Assembly: GCA_937880805.1 (NCBI GenBank)
Contig: CALGRR010000078.1
Coordinates: forward strand, 1-33,740
Reading direction: 5' to 3'
DNA length: 33,740 bases
From: an uncultured Clostridia bacterium
GTDB lineage: Bacteria; Bacillota; Clostridia; Oscillospirales; Acutalibacteraceae
Within the stretch, counting starts at the first letter, position 1. Each line of letters starts with the position of its first letter. The position numbers and the translations under genes were made by a program. Under the pieces are notes generated by a model that was given only the letters and a program-made list of their open reading frames with translations, had not been told where the DNA came from and did no database searches. Of the stretch, positions 1 through 7,706 are shown in pieces.

Positions 1-225
1 GATTGAAAGGCGTCAGCCTTCCTGCTCACTCAACAGCCAAAAATCATTTTAAAATCCTCAGCTTTCAGGTCGAAGATTTTTTATCGTGAGGATTTTTGGC
101 TTACTAAGGCACAAAACGGAGCAAATCCTTGACGGATTTGCGAGTATTTTAACGAGAGGAAGGCGGAAATCATCCGATAAAAAACACAGTTCGGATTGCT
201 CCCGCCACTCTAAGGAGGTTTAAAT
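1..225. repeat. Structured non-coding leader upstream of argH
   Basis: No gene is visible here. The stretch holds several inverted repeats: AAGGC-gtca-GCCTT at 7-20, an 11-bp arm pair AGCCAAAAATC (35-45) with its complement at 91-101, a competing 10-bp pair AAAATCCTCA (51-60) with 87-96, a perfect hairpin GCAAATCC-TTGAC-GGATTTGC at 121-141, and outer arms GCCTTCCT (16-23) and AGGAAGGC (157-164). The 35-45/91-101 and 51-60/87-96 pairings exclude each other. The stretch could be a dispersed palindromic repeat, the end of an upstream unit, or a leader RNA for argH. No clear promoter was found. Confidence 0.5.
188..213 (+). repeat. 26-bp dispersed inverted repeat, left copy
   Basis: This 26-base segment sits directly before the argH ribosome site (AAGGAGG at 212-218). 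The same segment occurs in inverted orientation at 33673-33698 with a single mismatch (25 of 26). It contains the core TTCGGATTGCTCCCG. The match shows a short dispersed element; its function is unknown. Confidence 0.75.
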
Positions 226-1533
226 ATGAAACTCTGGGCAGGACGCTTTTCAAAGGAAGCGGATAAAAAAACCAATGATTTCAATTCATCAATAGCCACC
301 GATTCCAGAATGTATTACTGGGATATTGAGGGCAGCATAGCTCATTCCGCAATGCTCGGTGCAAAGGGAATTATCCCTGCGGAGGATTGCGATAAAATTC
401 AGACAGAGCTTGTTAAAATCAGGCAGGAAATAATGAATGGCGAGCTTCTCATTGACCCCAATGCCGAAGATATTCACACCTTCATTGAGCAGACTCTCAC
501 AGAGAGAATAGGCGATGCGGGCAAGCGTCTGCACACGGGCAGAAGCCGTAACGACCAGGTTGCCCTTGATGTAAGGCTTTATCTTCGCGAGGAGTGCGAA
601 ATAATTCTTGTGCTTATTAAAAAGCTTATAAAGGCACTTGAAGAAAAGGGCGATGAATATGCAAATGCAATTATGCCCGGCTACACCCATTTGCAGAGAG
701 CACAGCCCATAACCTTCAAGGCTCATTTAACAGCATATGTTGAAATGCTCAAGCGTGACCTCGGCAGAATTGAGGATGCAAAGAAGAGGATGAATGTGTC
801 ACCTCTCGGCAGCGGTGCTCTTGCAGGCACAACCTACCCCATCGACAGAGCAATGACCGCAGAATTCCTCAGATTTGATTCATTCACAAGAAGCACCCTC
901 GACGGCGTTTCAGACAGAGATTTCTGCATTGAGCTTGCAAGTGCTCTTTCAATTTGTATGATGCATCTTTCAAGGCTTTGTGAAGAGATTATCCTCTGGT
1001 GCTCGTGGGAATTCAAATTTGTTGAGCTTGACGATGCTTTTTCAACGGGTTCAAGCATTATGCCTCAGAAGAAGAATCCTGATATTGCAGAGCTTGTAAG
1101 AGGCAAAAGCGGCAGAGTTTTCGGCGACCTTATGACACTTCTCACCGTTATGAAGGGTCTGCCCCTTGCATATAACAAGGATATGCAGGAGGATAAGGAT
1201 GCAATATTTGATGCATTCGATACCGTTAAAATCTGCCTTGACACCCTTGTGCCTATGATAGCAACAATGAAGGCTATTCCCGAGAATATGAGAAAAGCGG
1301 CGGCGGGCGGCTTCATCAATGCCACCGACTGTGCCGACTATCTTGTTTCAAAGGGTCTGCCCTTCAGAGATGCATATAAAGCAACGGGCGAGCTTGTTGC
1401 TCTTTGCATAAGAGAAAACAAAACTCTTGAAACTCTCTCTATTGAAGAATATAAAAATATCTGCGAGCTTTTTGATAACGGAGTTTATGAAGCAATCAAG
1501 CTTGAAAATTGTGTAGCCCGCAGAGGAATGTAA
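226..1533 (+). CDS. argH: Argininosuccinate lyase, shortened C-terminus
   Basis: Cytosolic lyase that splits argininosuccinate into arginine and fumarate, the last step of arginine synthesis. The protein opens with MKLWAGRF, typical of the family, and carries HTGRSRNDQVALDV near residue 105 and the fumarase/lyase signature SSIMPQKKNPD near 275. The ATG follows AAGGAGG by 7 bases. At 435 residues it is about 20-30 shorter than usual. It stops at CVARRGM, where family members continue through a Gly-Gly-Thr-type segment and a last helix. A short in-phase remnant reading VKEAS follows in another frame. The catalytic core looks complete, so activity may survive. No other arg gene is in the window. 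Confidence 0.95.
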   Translation: MKLWAGRFSKEADKKTNDFNSSIATDSRMYYWDIEGSIAHSAMLGAKGIIPAEDCDKIQTELVKIRQEIMNGELLIDPNAEDIHTFIEQTLTERIGDAGKRLHTGRSRNDQVALDVRLYLREECEIILVLIKKLIKALEEKGDEYANAIMPGYTHLQRAQPITFKAHLTAYVEMLKRDLGRIEDAKKRMNVSPLGSGALAGTTYPIDRAMTAEFLRFDSFTRSTLDGVSDRDFCIELASALSICMMHLSRLCEEIILWCSWEFKFVELDDAFSTGSSIMPQKKNPDIAELVRGKSGRVFGDLMTLLTVMKGLPLAYNKDMQEDKDAIFDAFDTVKICLDTLVPMIATMKAIPENMRKAAAGGFINATDCADYLVSKGLPFRDAYKATGELVALCIRENKTLETLSIEEYKNICELFDNGVYEAIKLENCVARRGM

Positions 1534-1570
1534 AAGAAGCTTCAAAGAGGCTGTATCAATAAGATGAAGA

Positions 1571-1626
1571 AGCCGTTTTATTCCGACGGTAGGCGTATGC
1601 GATACGTCAAGTCGGAAAAAACGGCT
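1571..1626. repeat. Long imperfect hairpin inside the element
   Basis: Arms 1571-1587 and 1611-1626 (AGCCGTTTT...CCGAC against GTCGG...AACGGCT) pair over 16 positions with one bulged A. An inner stem CGTAT-gcg-ATACG lies at 1594-1606. The left-to-right symmetry suggests a folded RNA or cruciform rather than coding sequence. Confidence 0.7.
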
Positions 1627-1673
1627 AAAAAGAAACATATTAATTAAATAGTTAACTGCACATAAAATAAAGT

Positions 1674-1712
1674 ATGGCTTGCAAAGGTAAAAATCCTCTG
1701 CAAGCCATTTTT
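1674..1712 (+). terminator. Intrinsic terminator after argH
   Basis: ATGGCTTGCA (1674-1683) pairs with TGCAAGCCAT (1699-1708), extended by AGG/CCT inside the loop, and is followed by TTTTT. It lies within the MITE-like element, so the element may supply termination for argH. Confidence 0.75.
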
Positions 1713-1756
1713 AATCTATTGTGTTTCTTTTGTTCTTCGCTTATTGAGACAGCCTC

Positions 1757-2278
1757 TTATTGCTCTATATAGTCGTGGAAAACTATCTTAACTGCATCTC
1801 TGGGAACCTCAAAGCGGCGTCTTTCAACAACATCGCCCTCTTTTACACCCTCAAGAGAAGCAAGAACGAAAACATCCTTAACAACCTCGCCCTTTGCGTC
1901 ATATGCGGTGTAGCCGATTTTCATACCGTCTTTTCTTCTGCCAATGCCCATTATTTCAACATCGGCATAGCCGTTTGCTGTGTGTGAAAGGCCGTAGTCA
2001 ACGATTTCAATGCCGTTGATTTTTGCAACAGAATTGCCGTAAACATAATAGCTGCTTAAAACAAATTCAACATCGTTGATGGTTTCAATATATTTAACGG
2101 GAACATCCTTGCCTTCAAAATCCGATGCGTTTTCGGCAGGAACGGTTTCGCCGTAGGGGTCAACATATGAATGCTTTTCAATTTTGGTGGTTGCAGGCTC
2201 TTCGGGAATATTTGAGCAGCCGAAGAAGCAAAGGCAAACGGTTGCAAGAACAAGGAAAATGCTGATTATTGATTTCAT
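1757..2278 (-). CDS. Putative lipoprotein, function unknown
   Basis: A 173-residue protein with a short N-terminal hydrophobic stretch ending in CFFGC at about residues 17-21, an approximate lipobox, so it is probably a lipid-anchored extracellular protein. The rest is polar and acidic with no motif I recognise, apart from an extended beta-rich look (DVEFVLSSYYVYGNSVAKINGI). The ATG at 2276-2278 follows AAAGGAA. A good promoter lies in the short gap after trmL, so it can be expressed alone. Its stop codon overlaps the right arm of the 1545-1758 element, so the present C-terminus may have been set by that insertion. Confidence 0.75.
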   Translation of the reverse strand: MKSIISIFLVLATVCLCFFGCSNIPEEPATTKIEKHSYVDPYGETVPAENASDFEGKDVPVKYIETINDVEFVLSSYYVYGNSVAKINGIEIVDYGLSHTANGYADVEIMGIGRRKDGMKIGYTAYDAKGEVVKDVFVLASLEGVKEGDVVERRRFEVPRDAVKIVFHDYIEQ

Positions 2279-2310
2279 AATGTGTCAATTCCTTTCAAGG
2301 TGTTATTGCT

Positions 2311-2339
2311 ATAATAGCATATAATAAATATTTTTTCAA
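2311..2339 (-). promoter_or_regulatory. Promoter of the lipoprotein gene
   Basis: On the minus strand TTGAAA (2334-2339) is followed after 17 bases by TATTAT (2311-2316). The -35 box overlaps the end of trmL. The start codon is about 33 bases downstream of the -10 box. Confidence 0.55.
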
Positions 2340-2845
2340 CTGTTCCAATCAAATTTGGTGAGCTTACCTTTGGTAAGAAGCTCGGGAAACTTCCATTGAC
2401 GAAGCACCTCATAAACGCCTATTGCAACCGAATTTGAAAGATTAAGGCTTCTTGCGGCGCTGTTGTTTATCATCGGAAGTCTTACACATTTATCGTGGTT
2501 GTTATAAAGAAGCTCCTCGGGCAGACCTGCCGTTTCCTTGCCGAAAACAAGATAGGTGTTGTCTGGATATTCAACATCCGAATATATCTTTTCGGCCTTT
2601 GTTGAAAAATAGAAGAAATTACCGTTTTTGTTTTTCTCAAAAAAATCGTTTAAATCGTCATAATATGTTATATCGAGCAGGTGCCAATAATCAAGGCCTG
2701 CTCTTTTAAGCTTTGCATCGTCAACCCTGAAGCCCATCGGCTCAACAAGATGAAGTCTTGCTCCCGTTGCGGCGCAGGTGCGTGCGATGTTGCCTGTGTT
2801 TTGCGGAATCTGAGGCTCAACAAGCACAATATTTAAAGTAGACAT
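2336..2845 (-). CDS. trmL: tRNA (cytidine/uridine-2'-O-)-methyltransferase, TrmL type
   Basis: SPOUT-fold enzyme that methylates the ribose of the wobble base 34 in some leucine tRNAs, using S-adenosylmethionine. It is a single SPOUT domain of 169 residues, close to the usual 155-165. It opens with LNIVLVEPQIPQNTGNIART (motif 1), has FGKETAGLPEE near residue 100 (motif 2) and PMINNSAARSLNLSNSVAI near 124 (motif 3), which forms the trefoil-knot cofactor site. It is followed closely by the lipoprotein gene on the same strand and faces a small divergent gene at 2937. Confidence 0.93.
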   Translation of the reverse strand: MSTLNIVLVEPQIPQNTGNIARTCAATGARLHLVEPMGFRVDDAKLKRAGLDYWHLLDITYYDDLNDFFEKNKNGNFFYFSTKAEKIYSDVEYPDNTYLVFGKETAGLPEELLYNNHDKCVRLPMINNSAARSLNLSNSVAIGVYEVLRQWKFPELLTKGKLTKFDWNS

Positions 2846-2936
2846 TATAAACTCACTCTGTTTTAAAAATTTTTGGCAATCATTTTATTCTCTCAAACGG
2901 TTAAAATAACATTGAAAAAAGGAATGGAGGGATAAA

Positions 2937-3128
2937 ATGTTTGCATCGTCAAGGAATTCGGCAATGGCAACGGGAATCGGCGTTGGCCTTGCCGTTGGAA
3001 CGGTAACCGCAATGTGCACGGCAAAAATGATGTCGGGCAGCGGTATGAGAGCCTGCAAAAAAAAGGCGGCAAAATGTATGCGTACCGTTGAGGATGTTAT
3101 GGATAACATCACATCAATGATGAGATAA
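2937..3128 (+). CDS. Small 63-residue hydrophobic/basic protein, unknown
   Basis: The ATG is preceded by a strong site (GGAGGG, 7 bases upstream), which supports a real gene. The N-terminal half is rich in Gly, Ala and small residues (ATGIGVGLAVGTVTAM) and could form one glycine-zipper membrane helix. The C-terminal half is basic, with two cysteines (ACKKKAAKC) and a short amphipathic end. It resembles YtxH-like small envelope proteins in general style only. It runs divergently from trmL, and its stop codon ends exactly one base before the pth stop on the other strand, so the two genes converge with no gap. Confidence 0.7.
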   Translation: MFASSRNSAMATGIGVGLAVGTVTAMCTAKMMSGSGMRACKKKAAKCMRTVEDVMDNITSMMR

Positions 3129-3734
3129 TCAGCTGTTAAAACTGCTCATTGCCTTCTCGGTATCGCCGCTTATCATAAGCTCAAGGGCATCGCAGGCCTT
3201 TTCGGCGGCATCGCGAAGGGCGGTAAGCTCATCTTTTTTGAAGGCGGAGAGCACCCAGTCTGCAAGGTCATAATCAGGATGGGGCTTTTCGCCTACGCCG
3301 AGCTTTATTCTCGGGAATTTATCGGAATTGAGAAGATAGATTATGCTTTTTATTCCGTTGTGTCCGCCGTCGCTTCCCTTGCGTCTTATGCGGAGCTTTC
3401 CGCAGGGGAGAGAAATATCGTCAAAAATAACGATGATGTTTTCGGGCGGGATTTTATAAAATGCCGCAGCCTGTTTAACGGCTTCGCCGCTGTTATTCAT
3501 AAATGTCTGCGGCTTCATAACAAGGCATTTTCTGCCGGCAATTTCAGCGGTTGCGGTGGTTGCCTTGAACTGAATTTTATTGATATTGAATCCGTGCTTA
3601 TCGGCAAGCAGGTCAAGAAAAAGAAAGCCTGCATTGTGTCTGGTAAGCTCATATTTTTTGCCCGGATTGCCCAATCCCACAACAAGAAATTCGGGAGGGC
3701 CCGAGGGCGTTTTTGATTTTTTAAAAAAACTCAT
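3129..3734 (-). CDS. pth: Peptidyl-tRNA hydrolase
   Basis: Releases tRNA from peptidyl-tRNA dropped by stalled ribosomes. The protein shows VVGLGNPGKKYELTRHNAG with the catalytic His at residue 33, then MKPQTFMNNSG and IVIFDDISLPCGKLRIR, then GSDGGHNGIKSI, all family hallmarks in order. Length 201 is slightly above the usual 185-195 because of a 15-residue lysine- and proline-rich N-terminal extension. The ribosome site (AAAGGAT) is weak and about 14 bases upstream of the ATG. It lies 18 bases downstream of the anchored-protein gene at 3753 and is probably co-transcribed with it. Confidence 0.95.
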   Translation of the reverse strand: MSFFKKSKTPSGPPEFLVVGLGNPGKKYELTRHNAGFLFLDLLADKHGFNINKIQFKATTATAEIAGRKCLVMKPQTFMNNSGEAVKQAAAFYKIPPENIIVIFDDISLPCGKLRIRRKGSDGGHNGIKSIIYLLNSDKFPRIKLGVGEKPHPDYDLADWVLSAFKKDELTALRDAAEKACDALELMISGDTEKAMSSFNS

Positions 3735-3752
3735 AGAAAACTTATAATCCTT

Positions 3753-4331
3753 TTATTCGGTAACAAGATCTAATTTTTTGATTTCCTCAACGCTGTCTGT
3801 GCCGTCATCAAGCTCTGTGGGCTGCTTTGAATAAAGAATTTTGATTTTGGCTTTATCTGCGGCAGCCTTAACCTCATCGGTGGTCATATCGCCGTCTGAA
3901 CAGAGAACGCTGATGCTTACGGTATATTCCGCACCCTCTGCAAGCCCAAGCTCACCGCCGAACTGGTTTGAAAGATAAACCTTGTTTTTGCCGTTGCCCT
4001 CAATTTCAAATCCGTAAACGCTGACAGCCTCTTCACCGGTGTTTTTGATGTTGACCATATATTCATAAGCAAGCCAGTCTTCGGGTGCTTCAAAGAATTT
4101 ATCAACCTCTTCATCGGTCATTGAGTAAAGACTGCCCATTGAATCCTTATACATTTCGGGGCGGATCATATATCTTTCGATAAGGCTTATTGTTTCAATC
4201 ATATCACCTTTTGAAGCGGAAATGGATACCGTGCCTTCTTCGGGTGCCTCGGGCTTGAGAAGAAAATACGCACCGACTGCACCGCCTATAACGAGAACTG
4301 CTGCAACAACAATAGCAATTATTTTTTTCAT
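3753..4331 (-). CDS. Membrane-anchored or secreted protein, unknown
   Basis: A 192-residue protein starting MKKIIAIVVAAVLVIGGAVGAYFLL, one N-terminal signal-anchor helix with no cysteine lipobox. I chose the ATG at 4329-4331 because GGAGG lies 7 bases upstream; the in-frame ATG 30 bases further out lacks such a site. The outside part is acidic with a probable Ig-like beta sandwich (VNIKNTGEEAVSVYGFEIEG), a pattern often seen in clostridial surface proteins with a conserved-Asn NTG turn. No enzyme motif is visible. It is first in a two-gene unit with pth. Confidence 0.75.
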   Translation of the reverse strand: MKKIIAIVVAAVLVIGGAVGAYFLLKPEAPEEGTVSISASKGDMIETISLIERYMIRPEMYKDSMGSLYSMTDEEVDKFFEAPEDWLAYEYMVNIKNTGEEAVSVYGFEIEGNGKNKVYLSNQFGGELGLAEGAEYTVSISVLCSDGDMTTDEVKAAADKAKIKILYSKQPTELDDGTDSVEEIKKLDLVTE

Positions 4332-4370
4332 TAGTGTTTCCTCCGTTTTATGTTTTAACATAGTAACAAC

Positions 4371-4399
4371 ATTATGACAGATTTGAAAAGAAAAAACAA
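4371..4399 (-). promoter_or_regulatory. Promoter for the 3753-4331 gene and pth
   Basis: On the minus strand TTGTTT (4394-4399), 17 bases, CATAAT (4371-4376), followed by an about 30-base leader to the ATG at 4331. The -35 box is imperfect. Confidence 0.45.
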
Positions 4400-4444
4400 C
4401 TGTTATATTATAAATAAAAAATAATTTACAATTAGGATAGCAAA

Positions 4445-4471
4445 AGACCCTTGCCGAAAAAGCAAGGGTCT
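4445..4471 (-). terminator. Intrinsic terminator after ileS
   Basis: A perfect 10-bp stem, AGACCCTTGC at 4445-4454 with its complement at 4462-4471, and a 7-base loop, followed on the minus strand by TTTTG. It lies 11 bases after the ileS stop. Confidence 0.85.
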
Positions 4472-4482
4472 GTCTGTTTTAA

Positions 4483-7400
4483 TCAGTTCTTCTCAACGCC
4501 GAGGGTTACCTTTTCACCGTTGATGTCCCAATCCTTGGTGTATGAGCCGCCTGCGGCTGTGATAATATCCGTTGCGAGAACATCGTGAGTAATTGTTGCT
4601 TTGTTGTTTGCAAAGATTGCTTCAATCTTCTCGTTTCCGCTGACATAAATCTTGATTGTGTCCATAACCTCAAAGCCCGCATCCTTACGCATTGTCTGAA
4701 TCTTTGAGATAAGCTCTCTTACAAAGCCCTCTTCAATAAGCTCGGGTGTGAGGTTTGTATCAAGAACAACGGTAACGCCGTTGCCGCTTTCAGCCTGGAA
4801 GCCTTCCTTCTGAACGGTTTCAATAAGAAGGTCTTCAACCGCAAGAGAAATCTCGGTGTCGCCCGCCATAAAGGTGAGAGCGCCCTTTTCGTCAAGCTCT
4901 GCCTTTGCTGCCGAGCCGTCAAGTGATGAAAGATATTCTCTGATTGCTCCGAGCATCTTACCGTACTTGGGTCCGAGAGTTTTGAGCTGGGGCTTGAAGC
5001 TGTAGGAAACATAGCCCGAGGAATCCGTTACGAATTCAAGCTCCTTAACATTGAGCTCATCCTCAACGATTTCGCAGCATTCCTTATCGAGTGCCTTTGC
5101 GGCAGTAACAAAAATCTTGCCGAGAGGCTGTCTGTTCTTGATGTTTGCGGTGTTTCTTGCAGCTCTGCCGAGAACAACAACATTAAGAACTTCGTCCATT
5201 GAAGCTTCAAGGTCTTTGTTGATAAGGCTTGCATCCGATACGGGATAATCGCAAAGATGAACGCTGATGGGTGCGGTATCGTCGATGCTGCAAACAAGGT
5301 TGCGGTAAATATCCTCTGCCATAAAGGGAATCATGGGAGCAGCGAGCTTAACAACGGTTACAAGGGCTGTGTGGAGAGTCATATAAGCATTAATCTTATC
5401 CTGCTCAAGTCCCTGTGCCCAGAAACGCTCTCTGCCGCGGCGTACATACCAGTTACTCATATCGTCAACAAAGCTCTGAAGAGCCTTTGCTGCTTCGGGG
5501 ATTGCATAATTATCGAGGTAGTTATCAACAGTATCAATCAGAGTGTTGAGTCTTGAAAGCAGCCACTTATCCATAATTGAAAGCTTGCTGTAATCAAGAG
5601 TGTGCTCTGTGGGATTGAATTTATCAATGTTTGCATAAAGCACATAGAATGCATAGGTGTTCCAGAGGGTGCCCATAAACTTACGCTTGCCTTCAACAAC
5701 CGCATTATCGTGGAAACGGTTGGGAAGCCAGGGTGCGGAGTTAGTGTAGAAATACCAGCGGATAGCATCTGCACCGTGCTTTGCAAGTGCATCAAACGGG
5801 TCAACTGCGTTGCCCTTTGATTTCGACATCTTCTGGCCGTTTTCATCCTGAACAAGACCGAGAACGATAACATTCTTATAGGGTGATTTATCAAAGAGGA
5901 GGGTTGAAATCGCCATAAGCGAATAGAACCAGCCTCTTGTCTGGTCAACAGCCTCGGAGATAAACTCTGCGGGGAACTGCTGCTCAAATTTTTCTTTGTT
6001 TTCAAACGGATAATGATGCTGTGCGAAGGGCATTGCACCTGAATCATACCAGCAGTCAATAACCTCGGGAACTCTTTTCATTTCGCCGCCGCACTTTTCG
6101 CACTTGATGGTTACATCATCAATGAACGGGCGGTGAAGCTCGATATCGTCGGGGCAGTTGCTGCTCATTGACTTAAGCTCTTCGATTGAACCGATTGAAT
6201 GTCTGTGGCCGCATTCGCATTCCCAGATGTTGAGGGGAGTGCCCCAGTAACGGTTACGGCTGATGCCCCAGTCCTGAATATTTTCAAGCCAGTCGCCGAA
6301 TCTGCCCTTACCGATGCTTTCGGGAATCCAGTTAACGGTGTTGTTATTCTTAACAAGATTATCTTTAACTGCGGTCATCTTGATGAACCAGGATTCTCTT
6401 GCATAATAGATAAGCGGAGTGTCGCATCTCCAGCAGAAGGGATAATCGTGCTCAAACTTGGGAGCCGAGAAGAGCTTGCCTTCCTTATCAAGGTCAACAA
6501 GAATTTTAGGGTCGGCATCCTTAACGAACATACCTGCATAGGGAGTTTCGTCTGTCATATTGCCCTTGCCGTCAACAAACTGAATGAAGGGCAGGTCATA
6601 GGTTCTGCCAACCTTAGCGTCGTCTTCACCGAATGCGGGTGCAATGTGAACAATACCGGTACCGTCTGACATTGTAACATAGTTATCAACGGTTACGAAG
6701 TGAGCCTTTTTATTCTGCTTCTTTGCAACCTCGCCTGCACAAGCGAAGAGAGGCTCGTATTCCTTGCCTTCGAGGTCTGCGCCAACATAGGTTTCAAGAA
6801 TTTCATATGCCTCAACGCCGTTCTCTTTATCGCCGAGTGAGCCGAGAACGTTATCAAGAAGAGCCTTTGCCATATAGTAGGTATAGCCGTCTGCAGCCTT
6901 TACCTTGCAATAGGTTTCTGTGGGGTTAACGCAGAGTGCACAGTTTGAGGGCAGAGTCCAGGGAGTTGTTGTCCATGCAAGGAAATAAGCATCCTCACCG
7001 ATAACCTTGAAGCGAACAACTGCCGAACGCTCTTTGACTGCCTTGTAGCCCTGGGCAACCTCGTGTGATGAAAGGGGAGTGCCGCAGCGGGGGCAGTAGG
7101 GAACAATCTTGAAGCCCTTATAAAGAAGACCCTTGTTCCAGATTTCTTTGAGTGACCACCAAACTGATTCAATATAGCTGTTGTGATAGGTTACATAGGG
7201 GTCATCCATATCAGCCCAGAAGCCTACTGTGCCCGAAAAATCCTCCCACATACCCTTATATTTCCAAACGCTTTCCTTACATTCGGCGATGAAGGGTGCA
7301 AGACCGTAGTTTTCAATCTGTTCCTTACCGTTGATGCCGAGCTTCTTTTCGATTTCAAGCTCAACGGGAAGACCGTGGGTATCCCAGCCTGCCTTACGGG

Positions 7401-7638
7401 GAACCATACAGCCCTTCATTGCACGGTATCTGGGAATCATATCCTTGATAACGCGGGTAAGAACGTGACCGATATGGGGCTTTCCGTTAGCGGTGGGGGG
7501 ACCGTCATAGAAAGTATAGGTAGGGCCGTCTTTGCGGTTTTCGATGCTCTTTTCAAAAATCTTGTTTTCTTTCCAGAATTCAAGCACCGCTTTTTCACGG
7601 CTGACGAAATCAAAGTTTGATGAAACTTTTTCGTACAT
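4483..7638 (-). CDS. ileS: Isoleucyl-tRNA synthetase, long (type 2-like) form
   Basis: Charges tRNA-Ile with isoleucine. The HIGH motif is at residues 55-58 (GKPHIGHV) and KMSKS near 603-607 (GQKMSKSKGN). Between them are the editing domain (WTTTPWTLPSN) and paired CxxC knuckles (YCPRCGTP, CECGH, CEKCGGE). At 1051 residues it matches the longer, eukaryote-like IleRS2 class, as does GWDTHGLPVELEIEKKLG. IleRS1 enzymes are about 920-940 and end in a zinc finger. The C-terminus here has the extended tail of type 2 enzymes. It is a single-gene unit controlled by the T-box upstream. Start ATG at 7636-7638, with GGAGGAA upstream. Confidence 0.95.
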   Translation of the reverse strand: MYEKVSSNFDFVSREKAVLEFWKENKIFEKSIENRKDGPTYTFYDGPPTANGKPHIGHVLTRVIKDMIPRYRAMKGCMVPRKAGWDTHGLPVELEIEKKLGINGKEQIENYGLAPFIAECKESVWKYKGMWEDFSGTVGFWADMDDPYVTYHNSYIESVWWSLKEIWNKGLLYKGFKIVPYCPRCGTPLSSHEVAQGYKAVKERSAVVRFKVIGEDAYFLAWTTTPWTLPSNCALCVNPTETYCKVKAADGYTYYMAKALLDNVLGSLGDKENGVEAYEILETYVGADLEGKEYEPLFACAGEVAKKQNKKAHFVTVDNYVTMSDGTGIVHIAPAFGEDDAKVGRTYDLPFIQFVDGKGNMTDETPYAGMFVKDADPKILVDLDKEGKLFSAPKFEHDYPFCWRCDTPLIYYARESWFIKMTAVKDNLVKNNNTVNWIPESIGKGRFGDWLENIQDWGISRNRYWGTPLNIWECECGHRHSIGSIEELKSMSSNCPDDIELHRPFIDDVTIKCEKCGGEMKRVPEVIDCWYDSGAMPFAQHHYPFENKEKFEQQFPAEFISEAVDQTRGWFYSLMAISTLLFDKSPYKNVIVLGLVQDENGQKMSKSKGNAVDPFDALAKHGADAIRWYFYTNSAPWLPNRFHDNAVVEGKRKFMGTLWNTYAFYVLYANIDKFNPTEHTLDYSKLSIMDKWLLSRLNTLIDTVDNYLDNYAIPEAAKALQSFVDDMSNWYVRRGRERFWAQGLEQDKINAYMTLHTALVTVVKLAAPMIPFMAEDIYRNLVCSIDDTAPISVHLCDYPVSDASLINKDLEASMDEVLNVVVLGRAARNTANIKNRQPLGKIFVTAAKALDKECCEIVEDELNVKELEFVTDSSGYVSYSFKPQLKTLGPKYGKMLGAIREYLSSLDGSAAKAELDEKGALTFMAGDTEISLAVEDLLIETVQKEGFQAESGNGVTVVLDTNLTPELIEEGFVRELISKIQTMRKDAGFEVMDTIKIYVSGNEKIEAIFANNKATITHDVLATDIITAAGGSYTKDWDINGEKVTLGVEKN

Positions 7639-7680
7639 TTTTTCATTCCTCCGATAATTTATTTGAAATAATTTATAAAC

Positions 7681-7706
7681 AAAAAAATCGCCCCTGAACG
7701 GGACGA
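7681..7706 (-). terminator. T-box regulatory terminator
   Basis: On the minus strand TCGTCCC and GGGGCGA pair around GTTCA and run into ATTTTTTT. The 5' arm overlaps the 3' part of the T-box element, so terminator and antiterminator exclude each other. Confidence 0.85.

Larger units (their letters stand above)
1545..1758. mobile_element. MITE-like element with 19-bp terminal inverted repeats
   Basis: Arms at 1545-1563 and 1740-1758 are inverted copies matching at 18 of 19 bases (AAGAGGCTGTATCAATAAG and the complement of CTTATTGAGACAGCCTCTT). They enclose about 175 bases with no ORF but two strong hairpins (1571-1626 and 1674-1708). The left arm begins 12 bases after the argH stop and the right arm overlaps the stop codon of the converging lipoprotein gene. 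This is the architecture of a small non-autonomous element. No clear target duplication is seen at the edges. A plain bidirectional termination region is the alternative. Confidence 0.55.

Noticed and set aside
289..726. Antisense frame of 145 codons within argH
   Set aside because: ArgH motifs fix the true frame; the antisense frame has no supporting signals.
4332..4361. Longer start for the 3753-4331 gene and for others (lipoprotein at 24938, DHHW at 26973, TadE at 31213)
   Set aside because: In each case a strong ribosome site is directly before the inner start, and the outer start lacks one or overlaps it.
6199..6669. Open antisense frame of 156 codons within ileS
   Set aside because: It is a shadow of the strong ileS coding frame, with no ribosome site and no family pattern.
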